Source: Crossaster papposus (taxonomy: Eukaryota; Echinodermata; Asteroidea; Velatida; Solasteridae). Taken from it: DNA of 64,000 bases. Position 1 is the stretch's first letter, and every line of letters begins with the position of its first letter. This document shows positions 46,622 to 61,700 of this stretch, one piece after another. The notes below the pieces were generated by a model, which was not told the origin of the DNA, searched no databases, and saw only the letters and a program-made list of their open reading frames with translations. The position numbers and the translations under genes were made by a program. The DNA lies in assembly GCA_037893245.1 (NCBI GenBank), contig JBAIAA010000599.1, positions 248,001-312,000 on the forward strand, in the 5' to 3' direction.

Positions 46622-49600
46622 AGAATAGTAAGTGTTCACATCACAGTGTGACTGAGAGCAGTCAATGTGCTGAGCAGAATAGTAAGTGTTCACAACACAG
46701 TGTGACTGAGAGCAGTCACTGTGCTGAGCAGAATAGTGAGTGTTCCCATCACAGTGTGACTGCGAGGGCATTCACTTTGCAGAGCAGAATAGTGAGTGTT
46801 CCCATCACAGTGTGACTGAGAGCAGTCACTGTGCTGAACAGAATAGTGAGTGTTCCAATCACAGTGTGACTGAGAGCAGTCACTGTGCAGAGCAGAATAG
46901 TGAGTGTTCCCATCACAGTGTGACTGAGAGAGCATTCACTTTGTTGAGCAAAATAGTGTGTTCCAATAAGAGTATGACTAAGAGCAGTCACTGTGCTGAA
47001 CAGAATAGTGAGTGTTCCCATCACAGTGTGACTGCGAGAGCATTCACTGTGCAGAGCAGAATAGTGAGTATTCCCATCACAGTGTTACAGAGAGCAGTCA
47101 ATGTGCTGAGCAGAATAGCAAGTGTTCACATTACAGTGTGACTGAGAGCAGTCACTGTGCTGATCAGAATAGTGAGTGTTCACATCACTATGTGACTGAG
47201 AGCAGTCACTGTGCTGAGCAGAATAGTGAGTGTTCCCATCACAGTGTGACTGAGAGCAGTCACCTGGCTGAGCAGAATAGTGAGTGTTTCCATTGCAGTG
47301 TGACTGTGAGAGCAGTCACTGTGCTGAGCAGAATAGTGAATGTTCCCGCCACAGTGTGACAGAGAGCAGTCACTTCGAAAAACAAAATAGTGAGTGTTCC
47401 AATCACAGTGTGACTGAGAGCAGTCACTGTGCTGAACAGAATAGTGACTGTTCCCATCACAGTGTGACTGAGAGCTGTCAATGTGCTGAGCAGAATAGTA
47501 AGTGTTCACAACACAGTGTGACTGAGAGCAGTCACTGTGCTGAGCAGAATAGTGAGTGTTCCCATCACAGTGTGACTGAGAGCAGTCACTGTGCTGAACA
47601 GAATAGTGACTGTTCCCATCACAGTGTGACTGAGAGCTGTCAGTGTGCTGAGCAGAATAGTAAGTGTTCACAACACAGTGTGACTGAGAGCAGTCACTGT
47701 GCTGAGCAGAATAGTGAGTGTTCCCATCACAGTGTGACTGAGAGCAGTCACTGTGCTGAACAGAATAGTGAGTGTTCCAATCACAGTGTGACTGAGAGCA
47801 GTCACTGTGCAGAGCAGAATAGTGAGTGTTCCCATCACAGTGTGACTGCGAGAGCATTCACTTTGTTGAGCAAAATAGTGTGTTCCAATCACAGTATGAC
47901 TAAGAGCAGTCACTGTGCTGAACAGAATAGTGAGTGTTCCCATCACAGTGTGACTGCGAGAGCATTCACTGTGCAGAGCAGAATAGTGAGTATTCCCATC
48001 ACAGTGTTACAGAGAGCAGTCACTGTGCTGAGCAGAATAGTGAGTGTTCCCATCACAATGTGACTGTGAGAGCAGTCACTGTGCTGAGCAGAATAGTGAG
48101 TGTTCCCATCACTGTGTGACTGTGAGAGCATTCGCTGTGCTGAGCAGAATAGTGAGTGTTCCCGTTACAGTGTGACTGAGAGCTCTCTCTGTGCTGAGCA
48201 CAATAGTGAGTGTTCCCATCACAGTGTTACAGAGAGCAGTCTCTCTGCTGAGCAGAATAGTGAGTGTTCACATCACTATGTGACTGAGAGCAGTCACTGT
48301 GCTGAGCAGAATAGTGAGTGTTCCCATCACAGTGTGACTGAGAGCAGTCACTTGGCTGAGCAGAATAGTGAGTGTTTCCATTGCAGTGTGACTGTGAGAG
48401 CAGTCACTGTGCTGAGCAGAATAGTAAATGTTCCCGCCACAGTGTGACTGAGAGCAGTCACTTCGCAAAGCAAAAATAGTGAGTGTTCACATCACAGTGT
48501 GACTGAGAGCAGTCACTGTGCTGAGCAGAATAGTGAGTGTTCTCATCACAGTGTGACTGTGAGAGCATTAACTGTGCTGAGCAAAATATTGAGTGTTCCC
48601 ATCACAGTGTGACTGAGAGCAGTCACTGTGCTGAACAAAATAGTGAGTGTTCCCTTCACAGTGTGACTGAGAGCAGTCACTGTGCTGAACAGAATAGTGA
48701 GTGTTCCCATCACAGTGTGACTGAGAGCAGTCACTGTGCTGAGCAGAATAGTGAGTGTTCCCATCACAATGCGACTGTGAGAGCAGTCACTGTGCAGAGC
48801 AGAATAGTGAGTGTTCCCATCACAGTGTGACTGCGAGAGCATTCACTGTGCAGAGCAGAATAGTGAGTGTTCTCATCACAGTGTGACTGCGAGAGCAATC
48901 ATTGTGCAGAGCAGAATAGTGAGTGTTCCCATCACAGTGTTACAGAGAGCAGTCTCTCTGCTGAGCAGAATAGTGAATGTTCCCATCACAGTGCGGCTGT
49001 GAGAGCAGTCATTGTGCAGAGCAGAATAGTGAGTGTTCCCATCACAGTGTGACTGCGAGAGCATTCACTTTGTTGAGCAAAATAGTGTGTTCCAATCACA
49101 GTATGACTAAGAGCAGTCACTGTGCTGAACAGAATAGTGAGTGTTCCCATCACAGTGTGACTGCGAGAGCATTCACTGTGCAGAGCAGAATAGTGAGTAT
49201 TCTCATCACAGTGTTACAGAGAGCAGTCACTGTGTTGAGCAGAATAGTGAGTGTTCCCATCACTGTGTGACTGTGAGAGCATTCGCTGTGCTGAGCAGAA
49301 TAGTGAGTGTTCCCGTTACAGTGTGACTGAGAGCTCTCACTGTGCTGAGCAAAATATTGAGTGTTCCCATCACAGTGTGACTGAGAGCAGTCACTGTGCT
49401 GAACAGAATAGTGAGTGTTCCCATCACAGTGTGACTGAGAGCTGTCATTGTGCTGAACAGAATAGTGAGTGTTCCCACAACAGTGTGACTGAGAGCAGTC
49501 ATTATGCTGAGCAGAATAGTGAGTGTTCCAATCACAGTATGGCTAAGAGCAGTCACTCTGCTGAGCAGAATATTGAGTGTTCCCATCACAGTGTGACTGA

Positions 49601-50493
49601 GAGCTATCGTTGTGCTGAACAGAATAGTGAGTGTTCCCACCACAGTGTGACTGAGAGCAGTCACTGTGCTGAACAGAATAGTAAGTGTTCCCATCACAGT
49701 GTGACTGTGAGAGCATTCACTGTGCTGAGCAGAATAATGAGTGTTCCCGTCACAGTGTGACTGAGAGCTCTCATTGTGCTGAGCAGAATAGTGAGTGTTC
49801 CCATCACAGTGTGACTGAGAGCAGTCACTGTGCTGAGCAAAATAGTGAGTGTTCCCATCACAGTGTGACTGAGAGCAGTCACTGTGCTGGACAGAATAGT
49901 GAGTGTTCCCATCACAGTGTGACTGAGAGCTGTCAATGTGCTGAGCAGAATAGTAAGTGTTCACATCACAGTGTGGCTGAGAGCAGTCACTGTGCTGAGC
50001 AGAATAGTGCGTGTTCCCATCACAGTGTGACTACGAGGGCATTCACTGTGCAGAGCAGAATAGTGAGTGTTCCCATCACAGTGTGACTGAGAGCAGTCAC
50101 TGTGCTGAACAGAATAGTGAGTGTTCCCATCACAGTGTGACTGAGAGCTGTCAATGTGCTGAGCAGAATAGTAAGTATTCACACTACAGTATGACTGAGA
50201 GCAGTCACTGTGCTGAGCAGAATAGTGAGTATTCTCATCACAGTGTTACAGAGAGCAGTCACTGTGCTGAGCAGAATAGTGAGTGTTCCCATCACTGTGT
50301 GACTGTGAGAGCATTCGCTGTGCTGAGCAGAATAGTGAGTGTTCCCGTTACAGTGTGACTGAGAGCTCTCACTGTGCTGAGCAAAATACTGAGTGTTCCC
50401 ATCACAGTGTGACTGAGAGCAGTCACTGTGCTGAACAGAATAGTGAGTGTTCCCATCACAGTGTGACTGAGAGCTGTCATTGTGCTGAACAGA

Positions 50494-52889
50494 ATAGTGA
50501 GTGTTCCCACAACAGTGTGACTGAGAGCAGTCATTATGCTGAGCAGAATAGTGAGTGTTCCAATCACAGTATGGCTAAGAGCAGTCACTCTGCTGAGCAG
50601 AATATTGAGTGTTCCCATCACAGTGTGACTGAGAGCTATCGTTGTGCTGAACAGAATAGTGAGTGTTCCCACCACAGTGTGACTGAGAGCAGTCACTGTG
50701 CTGAGCAGAATAGTAAGTGTTCCCATCACAGTGTGACTGTGAGAGCATTCACTGTGCTGAGCAGAATAATGAGTGTTCCCGTCACAGTGTGACTGAGAGC
50801 TCTCATTGTGCTGAGCAGAATAGTGAGTGTTCCCATCACAGTGTGACTGAGAGCAGTCACTGTGCTGAGCAAAATAGTGAGTGTTCCCATCACAGTGTGA
50901 CTGAGAGCAGTCACTGTGCTGGACAGAATAGTGAGTGTTCCCATCACAGTGTGACTGAGAGCTGTCAATGTGCTGAGCAGAATAGTAAGTGTTCACATCA
51001 CAGTGTGGCTGAGAGCAGTCACTGTGCTGAGCAGAATAGTGAGTGTTCCCATCACAGTGTGACTACGAGGGCATTCACTGTGCAGAGCAGAATAGTGAGT
51101 GTTCCCATCACAGTGTGACTGAGAGCAGTCACTGTGCAGAACAGAATAGTGAGTGTTCCCATCACAGTGTGACTGAGAGCTGTCAATGTGCTGAGCAGAA
51201 TAGTAAGTGTTCACACTACAGTATGACTGAGAGCAGTCACTGTGCTGAGCAGAATAGTGAGTGTTCCCATCACAATGTGACTGCGAGAGCATTCACTGTG
51301 CTGAACAGAATAGTGAGTGTTCCCATCACAGTGTGACTGAGAGCTGTCAATGTGCTGAGCAGAATAGTAAGTGTTCACACCACAGTGTGACCGGGAGCTG
51401 TCAATGTGCTGAGCAGAATAGTGAGTGTTCACATCACAGTACGACTGAGAGCAGTCACTGTGCTGTGCACAAGAGTGAGTGTTCCCATCACAGTGTGACT
51501 GCGAGAGCAATCATTGTGCAGAGCAGAATAGTGAGTGTTCCCATCACAGTGTTACAGAGAGCAGTCACTGTGCTGAGCAGAATAGTGAGTGTGCCCATCA
51601 CAGTGTGACTGTGAGAGCAGTCACTGTGCTGAGCAGAATAGTGAGTGTTCACATCACTATGTGACTGAGAGCAGTCACTGTGCTGAGCAGAATAGTGAGT
51701 GTTCCCACAACAGTGTGACTGAGAGCAGTCATTATGCTGAGCAGAATAGTGAGTGTTCCAATCACAGTATGGCTAAGAGCAGTCACTCTGCTGAGCAGAA
51801 TATTGAGTGTTCCCATCACAGTGTGACTGAGAGCTATCGTTGTGCTGAACAGAATAGTGAGTGTTCCCACCACAGTGTGACTGAGAGCAGTCACTGTGCT
51901 GAGCAGAATAGTAAGTGTTCCCATCACAGTGTGACTGTGAGAGCATTCACTGTGCTGAGCAGAATAATGAGTGTTCCCGTCACAGTGTGACTGAGAGCTC
52001 TCATTGTGCTGAGCAGAATAGTGAGTGTTCCCATCACAGTGTGACTGAGAGCAGTCACTGTGCTGAGCAAAATAGTGAGTGTTCCCATCACAGTGTGACT
52101 GAGAGCAGTCACTGTGCTGGACAGAATAGTGAGTGTTCCCATCACAGTGTGACTGAGAGCTGTCAATGTGCTGAGCAGAATAGTAAGTGTTCACATCACA
52201 GTGTGGCTGAGAGCAGTCACTGTGCTGAGCAGAATAGTGAGTGTTCCCATCACAGTGTGACTACGAGGGCATTCACTGTGCAGAGCAGAATAGTGAGTGT
52301 TCCCATCACAGTGTGACTGAGAGCAGTCACTGTGCAGAACAGAATAGTGAGTGTTCCCATCACAGTGTGACTGAGAGCTGTCAATGTGCTGAGCAGAATA
52401 GTAAGTGTTCACACTACAGTATGACTGAGAGCAGTCACTGTGCTGAGCAGAATAGTGAGTGTTCCCATCACAATGTGACTGCGAGAGCATTCACTGTGCT
52501 GAACAGAATAGTGAGTGTTCCCATCACAGTGTGACTGAGAGCTGTCAATGTGCTGAGCAGAATAGTAAGTGTTCACACCACAGTGTGACCGGGAGCTGTC
52601 AATGTGCTGAGCAGAATAGTGAGTGTTCACATCACAGTACGACTGAGAGCAGTCACTGTGCTGTGCACAAGAGTGAGTGTTCCCATCACAGTGTGACTGC
52701 GAGAGCAATCATTGTGCAGAGCAGAATAGTGAGTGTTCCCATCACAGTGTTACAGAGAGCAGTCACTGTGCTGAGCAGAATAGTGAGTGTGCCCATCACA
52801 GTGTGACTGTGAGAGCAGTCACTGTGCTGAGCAGAATAGTGAGTGTTCACATCACTATGTGACTGAGAGCAGTCACTGTGCTGAGCAGA
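50494..52889. repeat. 1,198-bp tandem duplication (unit D)
   Basis: The same duplication as in unit C, 9,089 bp further on (50717 and 51915). Confidence 0.85.
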
Positions 52890-55779
52890 ATAGTGAGTGT
52901 TCCCATCACAGTGTGACTGAGAGCAGTCACTTGGCTGAGCAGAATAGTGAGTGTTTCCATTGCAGTGTGACTGTGAGAGCAGTCACTGTGCTGAGCAGAA
53001 TAGTAAATGTTCCCGCCACAGTGTGACTGAGAGCAGTCACTTCGCAAAGCAAAAATAGTGAGTGTTCCGATCACAGTATGACTAAGAGCAGTCACTGTGC
53101 TGAGCAGAATAGTGAGTGTTCCCTTCACAGTGTGACTGAGAAATGTCATTGTACTGAACAGAATAGTGAGTGTTCCCACCACAGTGTGACTGAGAGCAGT
53201 CACTGTGCTGAACAGAATAGTGAGTGTTTCCATTGCAGTGTGACTGTGAGAGCAGTCACTGTGCTGAGCAGAATAGTGAATGTTCCCGCCACAGTGTGAC
53301 TGAGAGCTCTCATTGTGCTGAGCAGAATAGTGAGTGTTCCCATCACAGTGTGACTGAGAGCAGTCACTGTGCTGAGCAAAATAGTGAGTGTTCCCATCAC
53401 AGTGTGACTGAGAGCTCTCATTGTGCTGAGCAGAATAGTGAATGTTCCCATCACAGTGTGACTGAGAGCAGTCACTGTGCTGAGCAAAATAGTGAGTGTT
53501 CCCATCACAGTGTGACTGAGAGCAGTCACTGTGCTGAACAGAATAGTGCGTGTTCCCATGACAGTGTGACTGAGAGCTGTCAATGTGCTGAGCAGAATAG
53601 CAAGTGTTCACATCACAGTGTGACTGAGAGCAGTCACTGTGCTGATCAGAATAGTGAGTGTTCACATCACTATGTGACTGAGAGCAGTCACTGTGCTGAG
53701 CAGAATAGTGAGTGTTCCCATCACAGTGTGACTGAGAGCAGTCACCTGGCTGAGCAGAATAGTGAGTGTTTCCATTGCAGTGTGACTGTGAGAGCAGTCA
53801 CTGTGCTGAGCAGAATAGTGAATGTTCCCACCACAGTGTGACAGAGAGCAGTCCCTTCGAAAAGCAAAATAGTGAGTGTTCCAATCACAGTGTGACTGAG
53901 AGCAGTCACTGTGCTGAACAGAATAGTGACTGTTCCCATCACAGTGTGACTGAGAGCTGTCAATGTGCTGAGCAGAATAGTAAGTGTTCACATCACAGTG
54001 TGACTGAGAGCAGTCACTGTGCTGATCAGAATAGTGAGTGTTCACATCACTATGTGACTGAGAGCAGTCACTGTACTGAGCAGAATAGTGAGTGTTCCCA
54101 TCACAGTGTGACTGAGAGCAGTCACTTGGCTGAGCAGAATAGTGAGTGTTTCCATTGCAGTGTGACTGTGAGAGCAGTCATTGTGCTGAGCAGAATAGTA
54201 AATGTTCCCGCCACAGTGTGACTGAGAGCAGTCACTTCGCAAAGCAAAAATAGTGAGTGTTCCGATCACAGTATGACTAAGAGCAGTCACTGTGCTGAGC
54301 AGAATAGTGAGTGTTCCCTTCACAGTGTGACTGAGAGATGTCATTGTGCTGAACAGAATAGTGAGTGTTCCCACCACTGTGTGACTGAGAGCAGTCACTG
54401 TGCTGAGCAGAATAGTGAGTGTTTCCATTGCAGTGTGACTGTGAGAGCAGTCACTGTGCTGAGCAGAATAGTGAATGTTCCCGGCACAGTGTGACTGAGA
54501 GCTCTCATTGTGCTGAGCAGAATAGTGAGTGTTCCCATCACAGTGTGACTGAGAGCAGTCACTGTGCTGACCAAAATAGTGAGTGTTCCCATCACAGTGT
54601 GACTGAGAGCTCTCATTGTGCTGAGCAGAATAGTGAGTGTTCCCATCACAGTGTGACTGAGAGCAGTCACTGTGCTGAGCAAAATAGTGAGTGTTCCCAT
54701 CACAGTGTGACTGAGAGCAGTCACTGTGCTGAACAGAATAGTGAGTGTTCCCATGACAGTGTGACTGAGAGCTGTCAATGTGCTGAGCAGAATAGCAAGT
54801 GTTCACATCACAGTGTGACTGAGAGCAGTCACTGTGCTGATCAGAATAGAGAGTGTTCACATCACTATGTGACTGAGAGCAGTCACTGTGCTGAGCAGAA
54901 TAGTGAGTGTTCCCATCACAGTGTGACTGAGAGCAGTCACCTGGCTGAGCAGAATAGTGAGTGTTTCCATTGCAGTGTGACTGTGAGAGCAGTCACTGTG
55001 CTGAGCAGAATAGTGAATGTTCCCGCCACAGTGTGACAGAGAGCAGTCACTTCGAAAAGCAAAATAGTGAGTGTTCCAATCACAGTGTGACTGAGAGCAG
55101 TCACTGTGCTGAACAGAATAGTGACTGTTCCCATCACAGTGTGACTGAGAGCTGTCAATGTGCTGAGCAGAATAGTAAGTGTTCACATCACAGTGTGACT
55201 GAGAGCAGTCAATGTGCTGAGCAGAATAGTAAGTGTTCACAACACAGTGTGACTGAGAGCAGTCACTGTGCTGAGCAGAATAGTGAGTGTTCCCATCACA
55301 GTGTGACTGCGAGGGCATTCACTTTGCAGAGCAGAATAGTGAGTGTTCCCATCACAGTGTGACTGAGAGCAGTCACTGTGCTGAACAGAATAGTGAGTGT
55401 TCCAATCACAGTGTGACTGAGAGCAGTCACTGTGCAGAGCAGAATAGTGAGTGTTCCCATCACAGTGTGACTGAGAGAGCATTCACTTTGTTGAGCAAAA
55501 TAGTGTGTTCCAATAAGAGTATGACTAAGAGCAGTCACTGTGCTGAACAGAATAGTGAGTGTTCCCATCACAGTGTGACTGCGAGAGCGTTCACTGTGCA
55601 GAGCAGAATAGTGAGTATTCCCATCACAGTGTTACAGAGAGCAGTCAATGTGCTGAGCAGAATAGCAAGTGTTCACATTACAGTGTGACTGAGAGCAGTC
55701 ACTGTGCTGATCAGAATAGTGAGTGTTCACATCACTATGTGACTGAGAGCAGTCACTGTGCTGAGCAGAATAGTGAGTG

Positions 55780-58773
55780 TTCCCATCACAGTGTGACTGA
55801 GAGCAGTCACCTGGCTGAGCAGAATAGTGAGTGTTTCCATTGCAGTGTGACTGTGAGAGCAGTCACTGTGCTGAGCAGAATAGTGAATGTTCCCGCCACA
55901 GTGTGACAGAGAGCAGTCACTTCGAAAAACAAAATAGTGAGTGTTCCAATCACAGTGTGACTGAGAGCAGTCACTGTGCTGAACAGAATAGTGACTGTTC
56001 CCATCACAGTGTGACTGAGAGCTGTCAATGTGCTGAGCAGAATAGTAAGTGTTCACAACACAGTGTGACTGAGAGCAGTCACTGTGCTGAGCAGAATAGT
56101 GAGTGTTCCCATCACAGTGTGACTGAGAGCAGTCACTGTGCTGAACAGAATAGTGACTGTTCCCATCACAGTGTGACTGAGAGCTGTCAGTGTGCTGAGC
56201 AGAATAGTAAGTGTTCACAACACAGTGTGACTGAGAGCAGTCACTGTGCTGAGCAGAATAGTGAGTGTTCCCATCACAGTGTGACTGAGAGCAGTCACTG
56301 TGCTGAACAGAATAGTGAGTGTTCCATTCACAGTGTGACTGAGAGCAGTCACTGTGCAGAGCAGAATAGTGAGTGTTCCCATCACAGTGTGACTGCGAGA
56401 GCATTCACTTTGTTGAGCAAAATAGTGTGTTCCAATCACAGTATGACTAAGAGCAGTCACTGTGCTGAACAGAATAGTGAGTGTTCCCATCACAGTGTGA
56501 CTGCGAGAGCATTCACTGTGCAGAGCAGAATAGTGAGTATTCCCATCACAGTGTTACAGAGAGCAGTCACTGTGCTGAGCAGAATAGTGAGTGTTCCCAT
56601 CACAATGTGACTGTGAGAGCAGTCACTGTGCTGAGCAGAATAGTGAGTGTTCCCATCACTGTGTGACTGTGAGAGCATTCGCTGTGCTGAGCAGAATAGT
56701 GAGTGTTCCCGTTACAGTGTGACTGAGAGCTCTCTCTGTGCTGAGCAAAATATTGAGTGTTCCCATCACAGTGTGACTGAGAGCAGTCACTGTGCTAAAC
56801 AGAATAGTGAGTGTTCCCATCACAGTGTGACTGAGAGCAGTCACCTGGCTGAGCAGAATAGTGAGTGTTTCCATTGCAGTGTGACTGTGAGAGCAGTCAC
56901 TGTGCTGAGCAGAATAGTGAATGTTCCCGCCATAGTGTGACAGAGAGCAGTCACTTCGAAAAACAAAATAGTGAGTGTTCCAATCACAGTGTGACTGAGA
57001 GCAGTCACTGTGCTGAACAGAATAGTGACTGTTCCCATCACAGTGTGACTGAGAGCTGTCAATGTGCTGAGCAGAATAGTAAGTGTTCACAACACAGTGT
57101 GACTGAGAGCAGTCACTGTGCTGAGCAGAATAGTGAGTGTTCCCATCACAGTGTGACTGAGAGCAGTCACTGTGCTGAACAGAATAGTGACTGTTCCCAT
57201 CACAGTGTGACTGAGAGCTGTCAGTGTGCTGAGCAGAATAGTAAGTGTTCACAACACAGTGTGACTGAGAGCAGTCACTGTGCTGAGCAGAATAGTGAGT
57301 GTTCCCATCACAGTGTGACTGAGAGCAGTCACTGTGCTGAACAGAATAGTGAGTGTTCCAATCACAGTGTGACTGAGAGCAGTCACTGTGCAGAGCAGAA
57401 TAGTGAGTGTTCCCATCACAGTGTGACTGCGAGAGCATTCACTTTGTTGAGCAAAATAGTGTGTTCCAATCACAGTATGACTAAGAGCAGTCACTGTGCT
57501 GAACAGAATAGTGAGTGTTCCCATCACAGTGTGACTGTGAGAGCATTCACTGTGCAGAGCAGAATAGTGAGTATTCCCATCACAGTGTTACAGAGAGCAG
57601 TCACTGTGCTGAGCAGAATAGTGAGTGTTCACATCACAATGTGACTGTGAGAGCAGTCACTGTGCTGAGCAGAATAGTGAGTGTTCCCATCACTGTGTGA
57701 CTGTGAGAGCATTCGCTGTGCTGAGCAGAATAGTGAGTGTTCCCGTTACAGTGTGACTGAGAGCTCTCTCTGTGCTGAGCAAAATATTGAGTGTTCCCAT
57801 CACAGTGTGACTGAGAGCAGTCACTGTGCTGAACAGAATAGTGAGTGTTCCCATCACAGTGTGACTGAGAGCAGTCACCTGGCTGAGCAGAATAGTGAGT
57901 GTTTCCATTGCAGTGTGACTGTGAGAGCAGTCACTGTGCTGAGCAGAATAGTGAATGTTCCCGCCATAGTGTGACAGAGAGCAGTCACTTCGAAAAACAA
58001 AATAGTGAGTGTTCCAATCACAGTGTGACTGAGAGCAGTCACTGTGCTGAACAGAATAGTGACTGTTCCCATCACAGTGTGACTGAGAGCTGTCAATGTG
58101 CTGAGCAGAATAGTAAGTGTTCACAACACAGTGTGACTGAGAGCAGTCACTGTGCTGAGCAGAATAGTGAGTGTTCCCATCACAGTGTGACTGAGAGCAG
58201 TCACTGTGCTGAACAGAATAGTGACTGTTCCCATCACAGTGTGACTGAGAGCTGTCAGTGTGCTGAGCAGAATAGTAAGTGTTCCAATCACAGTGTGACT
58301 GAGAGCAGTCACTGTGCTGAGCAGAATAGTGAGTGTTCCCATCACAGTGTGACTGCGAGAGCATTCACTTTGTTGAGCAAAACAATGTGTTCCAATCACA
58401 GTATGACTAAGAGCAGTCACTGTGCTGAACAGAATAGTGAGTGTTCCCATCACAGTGTGACTGTGAGAGCATTCACTGTGCAGAGCAGAATAGTGAGTAT
58501 TCCCATCACAGTGTTACAGAGAGCAGTCACTGTGCTGAGCAGAATAGTGAGTGTTCACATCACAATGTGACTGTGAGAGCAGTCACTGTGCTGAGCAGAA
58601 TAGTGAGTGTTCCCATCACTGTGTGACTGTGAGAGCATTCGCTGTGCTGAGCAGAATAGTGAGTGTTCCCGTTACAGTGTGACTGAGAGCTCTCTCTGTG
58701 CTGAGCAAAATATTGAGTGTTCCCATCACAGTGTGACTGAGAGCAGTCACTGTGCTGAACAGAATAGTGAGTG
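55780..58773. repeat. 1,034 / 1,034 / 926-bp tandem ladder (unit D)
   Basis: Landmarks 55831, 56865 and 57899 are 1,034 bp apart. The third unit lacks two monomers (108 bp), with the junction near 58280. Confidence 0.8.
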
Positions 58774-61700
58774 TTCCCATCACAGTGTGACTGAGAGCTG
58801 TCATTGTGCTGAACAGAATAGTGAGTGTTCCCACAACAGTGTGACTGAGAGCAGTCATTATGCTGAGCAGAATAGTGAGTGTTCCAATCACAGTATGGCT
58901 AAGAGCAGTCACTCTGCTGAGCAGAATATTGAGTGTTCCCATCACTGTGTGACTGAGAGCTATCGTTGTGCTGAACAGAATAGTGAGTGTTCCCATCACA
59001 GTGTGACTGCGAGCAGTCACCTGGCTGAGCAGAATAGTGAGTGTTTCCGTTGCAGTGTGACTGTGAGAGCAGTCACTGTGCTGAGCAGAATAGTGAATGT
59101 TCCCGCCACAGTGTGACAGAGAGCAGTCCCTTCGAAAAGCAAAATAGTGAGTGTTCCCATCACAGTGTGACTGAGAGCAGTCACCTGGCTGAGCAGAATA
59201 GTGAGTGTTTCCATTGCAGTGTGACTGTGAGAGCAGTCACTGTGCTGAGCAGAATAGTGAATGTTCCCGCCATAGTGTGACAGAGAGCAGTCCCTTCGAA
59301 AAGCAAAATAGTGAGTGTTCCAATCACAGTGTGACTGAGAGCAGTCACTGTGCTGAACAGAATAGTGACTGTTCCCATCACAGTGTGACTGAGAGCTGTC
59401 AATGTGCTGAGCAGAATAGTAAGTGTTCACATCATAGTGTGACTGAGAGCAGTCACTGTGCTGATCAGAATAGTGAGTGTTCACATCACTATGTGACTGA
59501 GAGCAGTCACTGTGCTGAGCAGAATAGTGAGTGTTCCCATCACAGTGTGACTGAGAGCAGTCACTTGGCTGAGCAGAATAGTGAGTGTTTCAATTGCAGT
59601 GTGACTGTGAGAGCAGTCACTGTGCTGAGCAGAATAGTAAATGTTCCCGCCACAGTGTGACTGAGAGCAGTCACTTCGCAAAGCAAAAATAGTGAGTGTT
59701 CACATCACAGTGTGACTGTGAGAGCATTCACTGTGCTGAGCAGAATAGTGAGTGTTCCCGTTACAGTGTGACTGAGAGCTCTCACTGTGCTGAGCAGAAT
59801 AGTAAGTGTTCCCATCACAGTGTGACTGAGCGCAGTGACTGTGCTGAGCAAAATATTGAGTGTTCCCATCACAGTTTGACTGAGAGCAGTCACTGTGCTG
59901 AACAAAATAGTGAGTGTTCCCTTCACAGTGTGACTGAGAGCAGTCACTGTGCTGAACAGAATAGTGAGTGTTCCCATCACAGTGTGACTGAGAGCAGTCA
60001 CTGTGCTGAGCAGAATAGTGAGTGTTTTCATCACAATGCGACAGTGAGAGCAGTCACTGTGCAGAGCAGAATAGTGAGTGTTCCCATCACAGTGTGACTG
60101 CGAGAGCATTCACTGTGCAGAGCAGAATAGTGAGTGTTCCCATCACAGTGTGACTGCGAGAGCAATCATTGTGCAGAGCAGAATAGTGAGTGTTCCCATC
60201 ACAGTGTTACAGAGAGCAGTCTCTCTGCTGAGCAGAATAGTGAATGTTCCCATCACAGTGCGGCTGTGAGAGCAGTCATTGTGCAGAGCAGAATAGTGAG
60301 TGTTCCCATCACAGTGTGACTGCGAGAGCATTCACTTTGTTGAGCAAAATAGTGTGTTCCAATCACAGTATGACTAAGAGCAGTCACTGTGCTGAACAGA
60401 ATAGTGAGTGTTCCCATCACAGTGTGACTGCGAGAGCATTCACTGTGCAGAGCAGAATAGGGAGTATTCCCATCACAGTGTTACAGAGAGCAGTCACTGT
60501 GCTGAGCAGAATAGTGAGTGTTCCCATCACAATGTGACTGTGAGAGCAGTCACTGTGCTGAGCAGAATAGTGAGTGTTCCCATCACTGTGTGACTGTGAG
60601 AGCATTCGCTGTGCTGAGCAGAATAGTGAGTGTTCCCGTTACAGTGTGACTGAGAGCTCTCTCTGTGCTGAGCAAAATATTGAGTGTTCCCATCACAGTG
60701 TGACTGAGAGCAGTCACTGTGCTAAACAGAATAGTGAGTGTTCCCATCACAGTGTGACTGAGAGCAGTCACCTGGCTGAGCAGAATAGTGAGTGTTTCCA
60801 TTGCAGTGTGACTGTGAGAGCAGTCACTGTGCTGAGCAGAATAGTGAATGTTCCCGCCATAGTGTGACAGAGAGCAGTCACTTCGAAAAACAAAATAGTG
60901 AGTGTTCCAATCACAGTGTGACTGAGAGCAGTCACTGTGCTGAACAGAATAGTGACTGTTCCCATCACAGTGTGACTGAGAGCTGTCAATGTGCTGAGCA
61001 GAATAGTAAGTGTTCACAACACAGTGTGACTGAGAGCAGTCACTGTGCTGAGCAGAATAGTGAGTGTTCCCATCACAGTGTGACTGAGAGCAGTCACTGT
61101 GCTGAACAGAATAGTGACTGTTCCCATCACAGTGTGACTGAGAGCTGTCAGTGTGCTGAGCAGAATAGTAAGTGTTCACAACACAGTGTGACTGAGAGCA
61201 GTCACTGTGCTGAGCAGAATAGTGAGTGTTCCCATCACAGTGTGACTGAGAGCAGTCACTGTGCTGAACAGAATAGTGAGTGTTCCAATCACAGTGTGAC
61301 TGAGAGCAGTCACTGTGCAGAGCAGAATAGTGAGTGTTCCCATCACAGTGTGACTGCGAGAGCATTCACTTTGTTGAGCAAAATAGTGTGTTCCAATCAC
61401 AGTATGACTAAGAGCAGTCACTGTGCTGAACAGAATAGTGAGTGTTCCCATCACAGTGTGACTGTGAGAGCATTCACTGTGCAGAGCAGAATAGTGAGTA
61501 TTCCCATCACAGTGTTACAGAGAGCAGTCACTGTGCTGAGCAGAATAGTGAGTGTTCACATCACAATGTGACTGTGAGAGCAGTCACTGTGCTGAGCAGA
61601 ATAGTGAGTGTTCCCATCACTGTGTGACTGTGAGAGCATTCGCTGTGCTGAGCAGAATAGTGAGTGTTCCCGTTACAGTGTGACTGAGAGCTCTCTCTGT

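Larger units (their letters stand above)
40922..50010. repeat. Higher-order unit C, 9,089 bp
   Basis: Equals 8,332 + 1,198 + 108 + 542 - 1,037 - 54. The gains are tandem duplications or extra monomers. The losses are a deletion near 48200 and a net one-monomer change near 48580. Confidence 0.8.
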
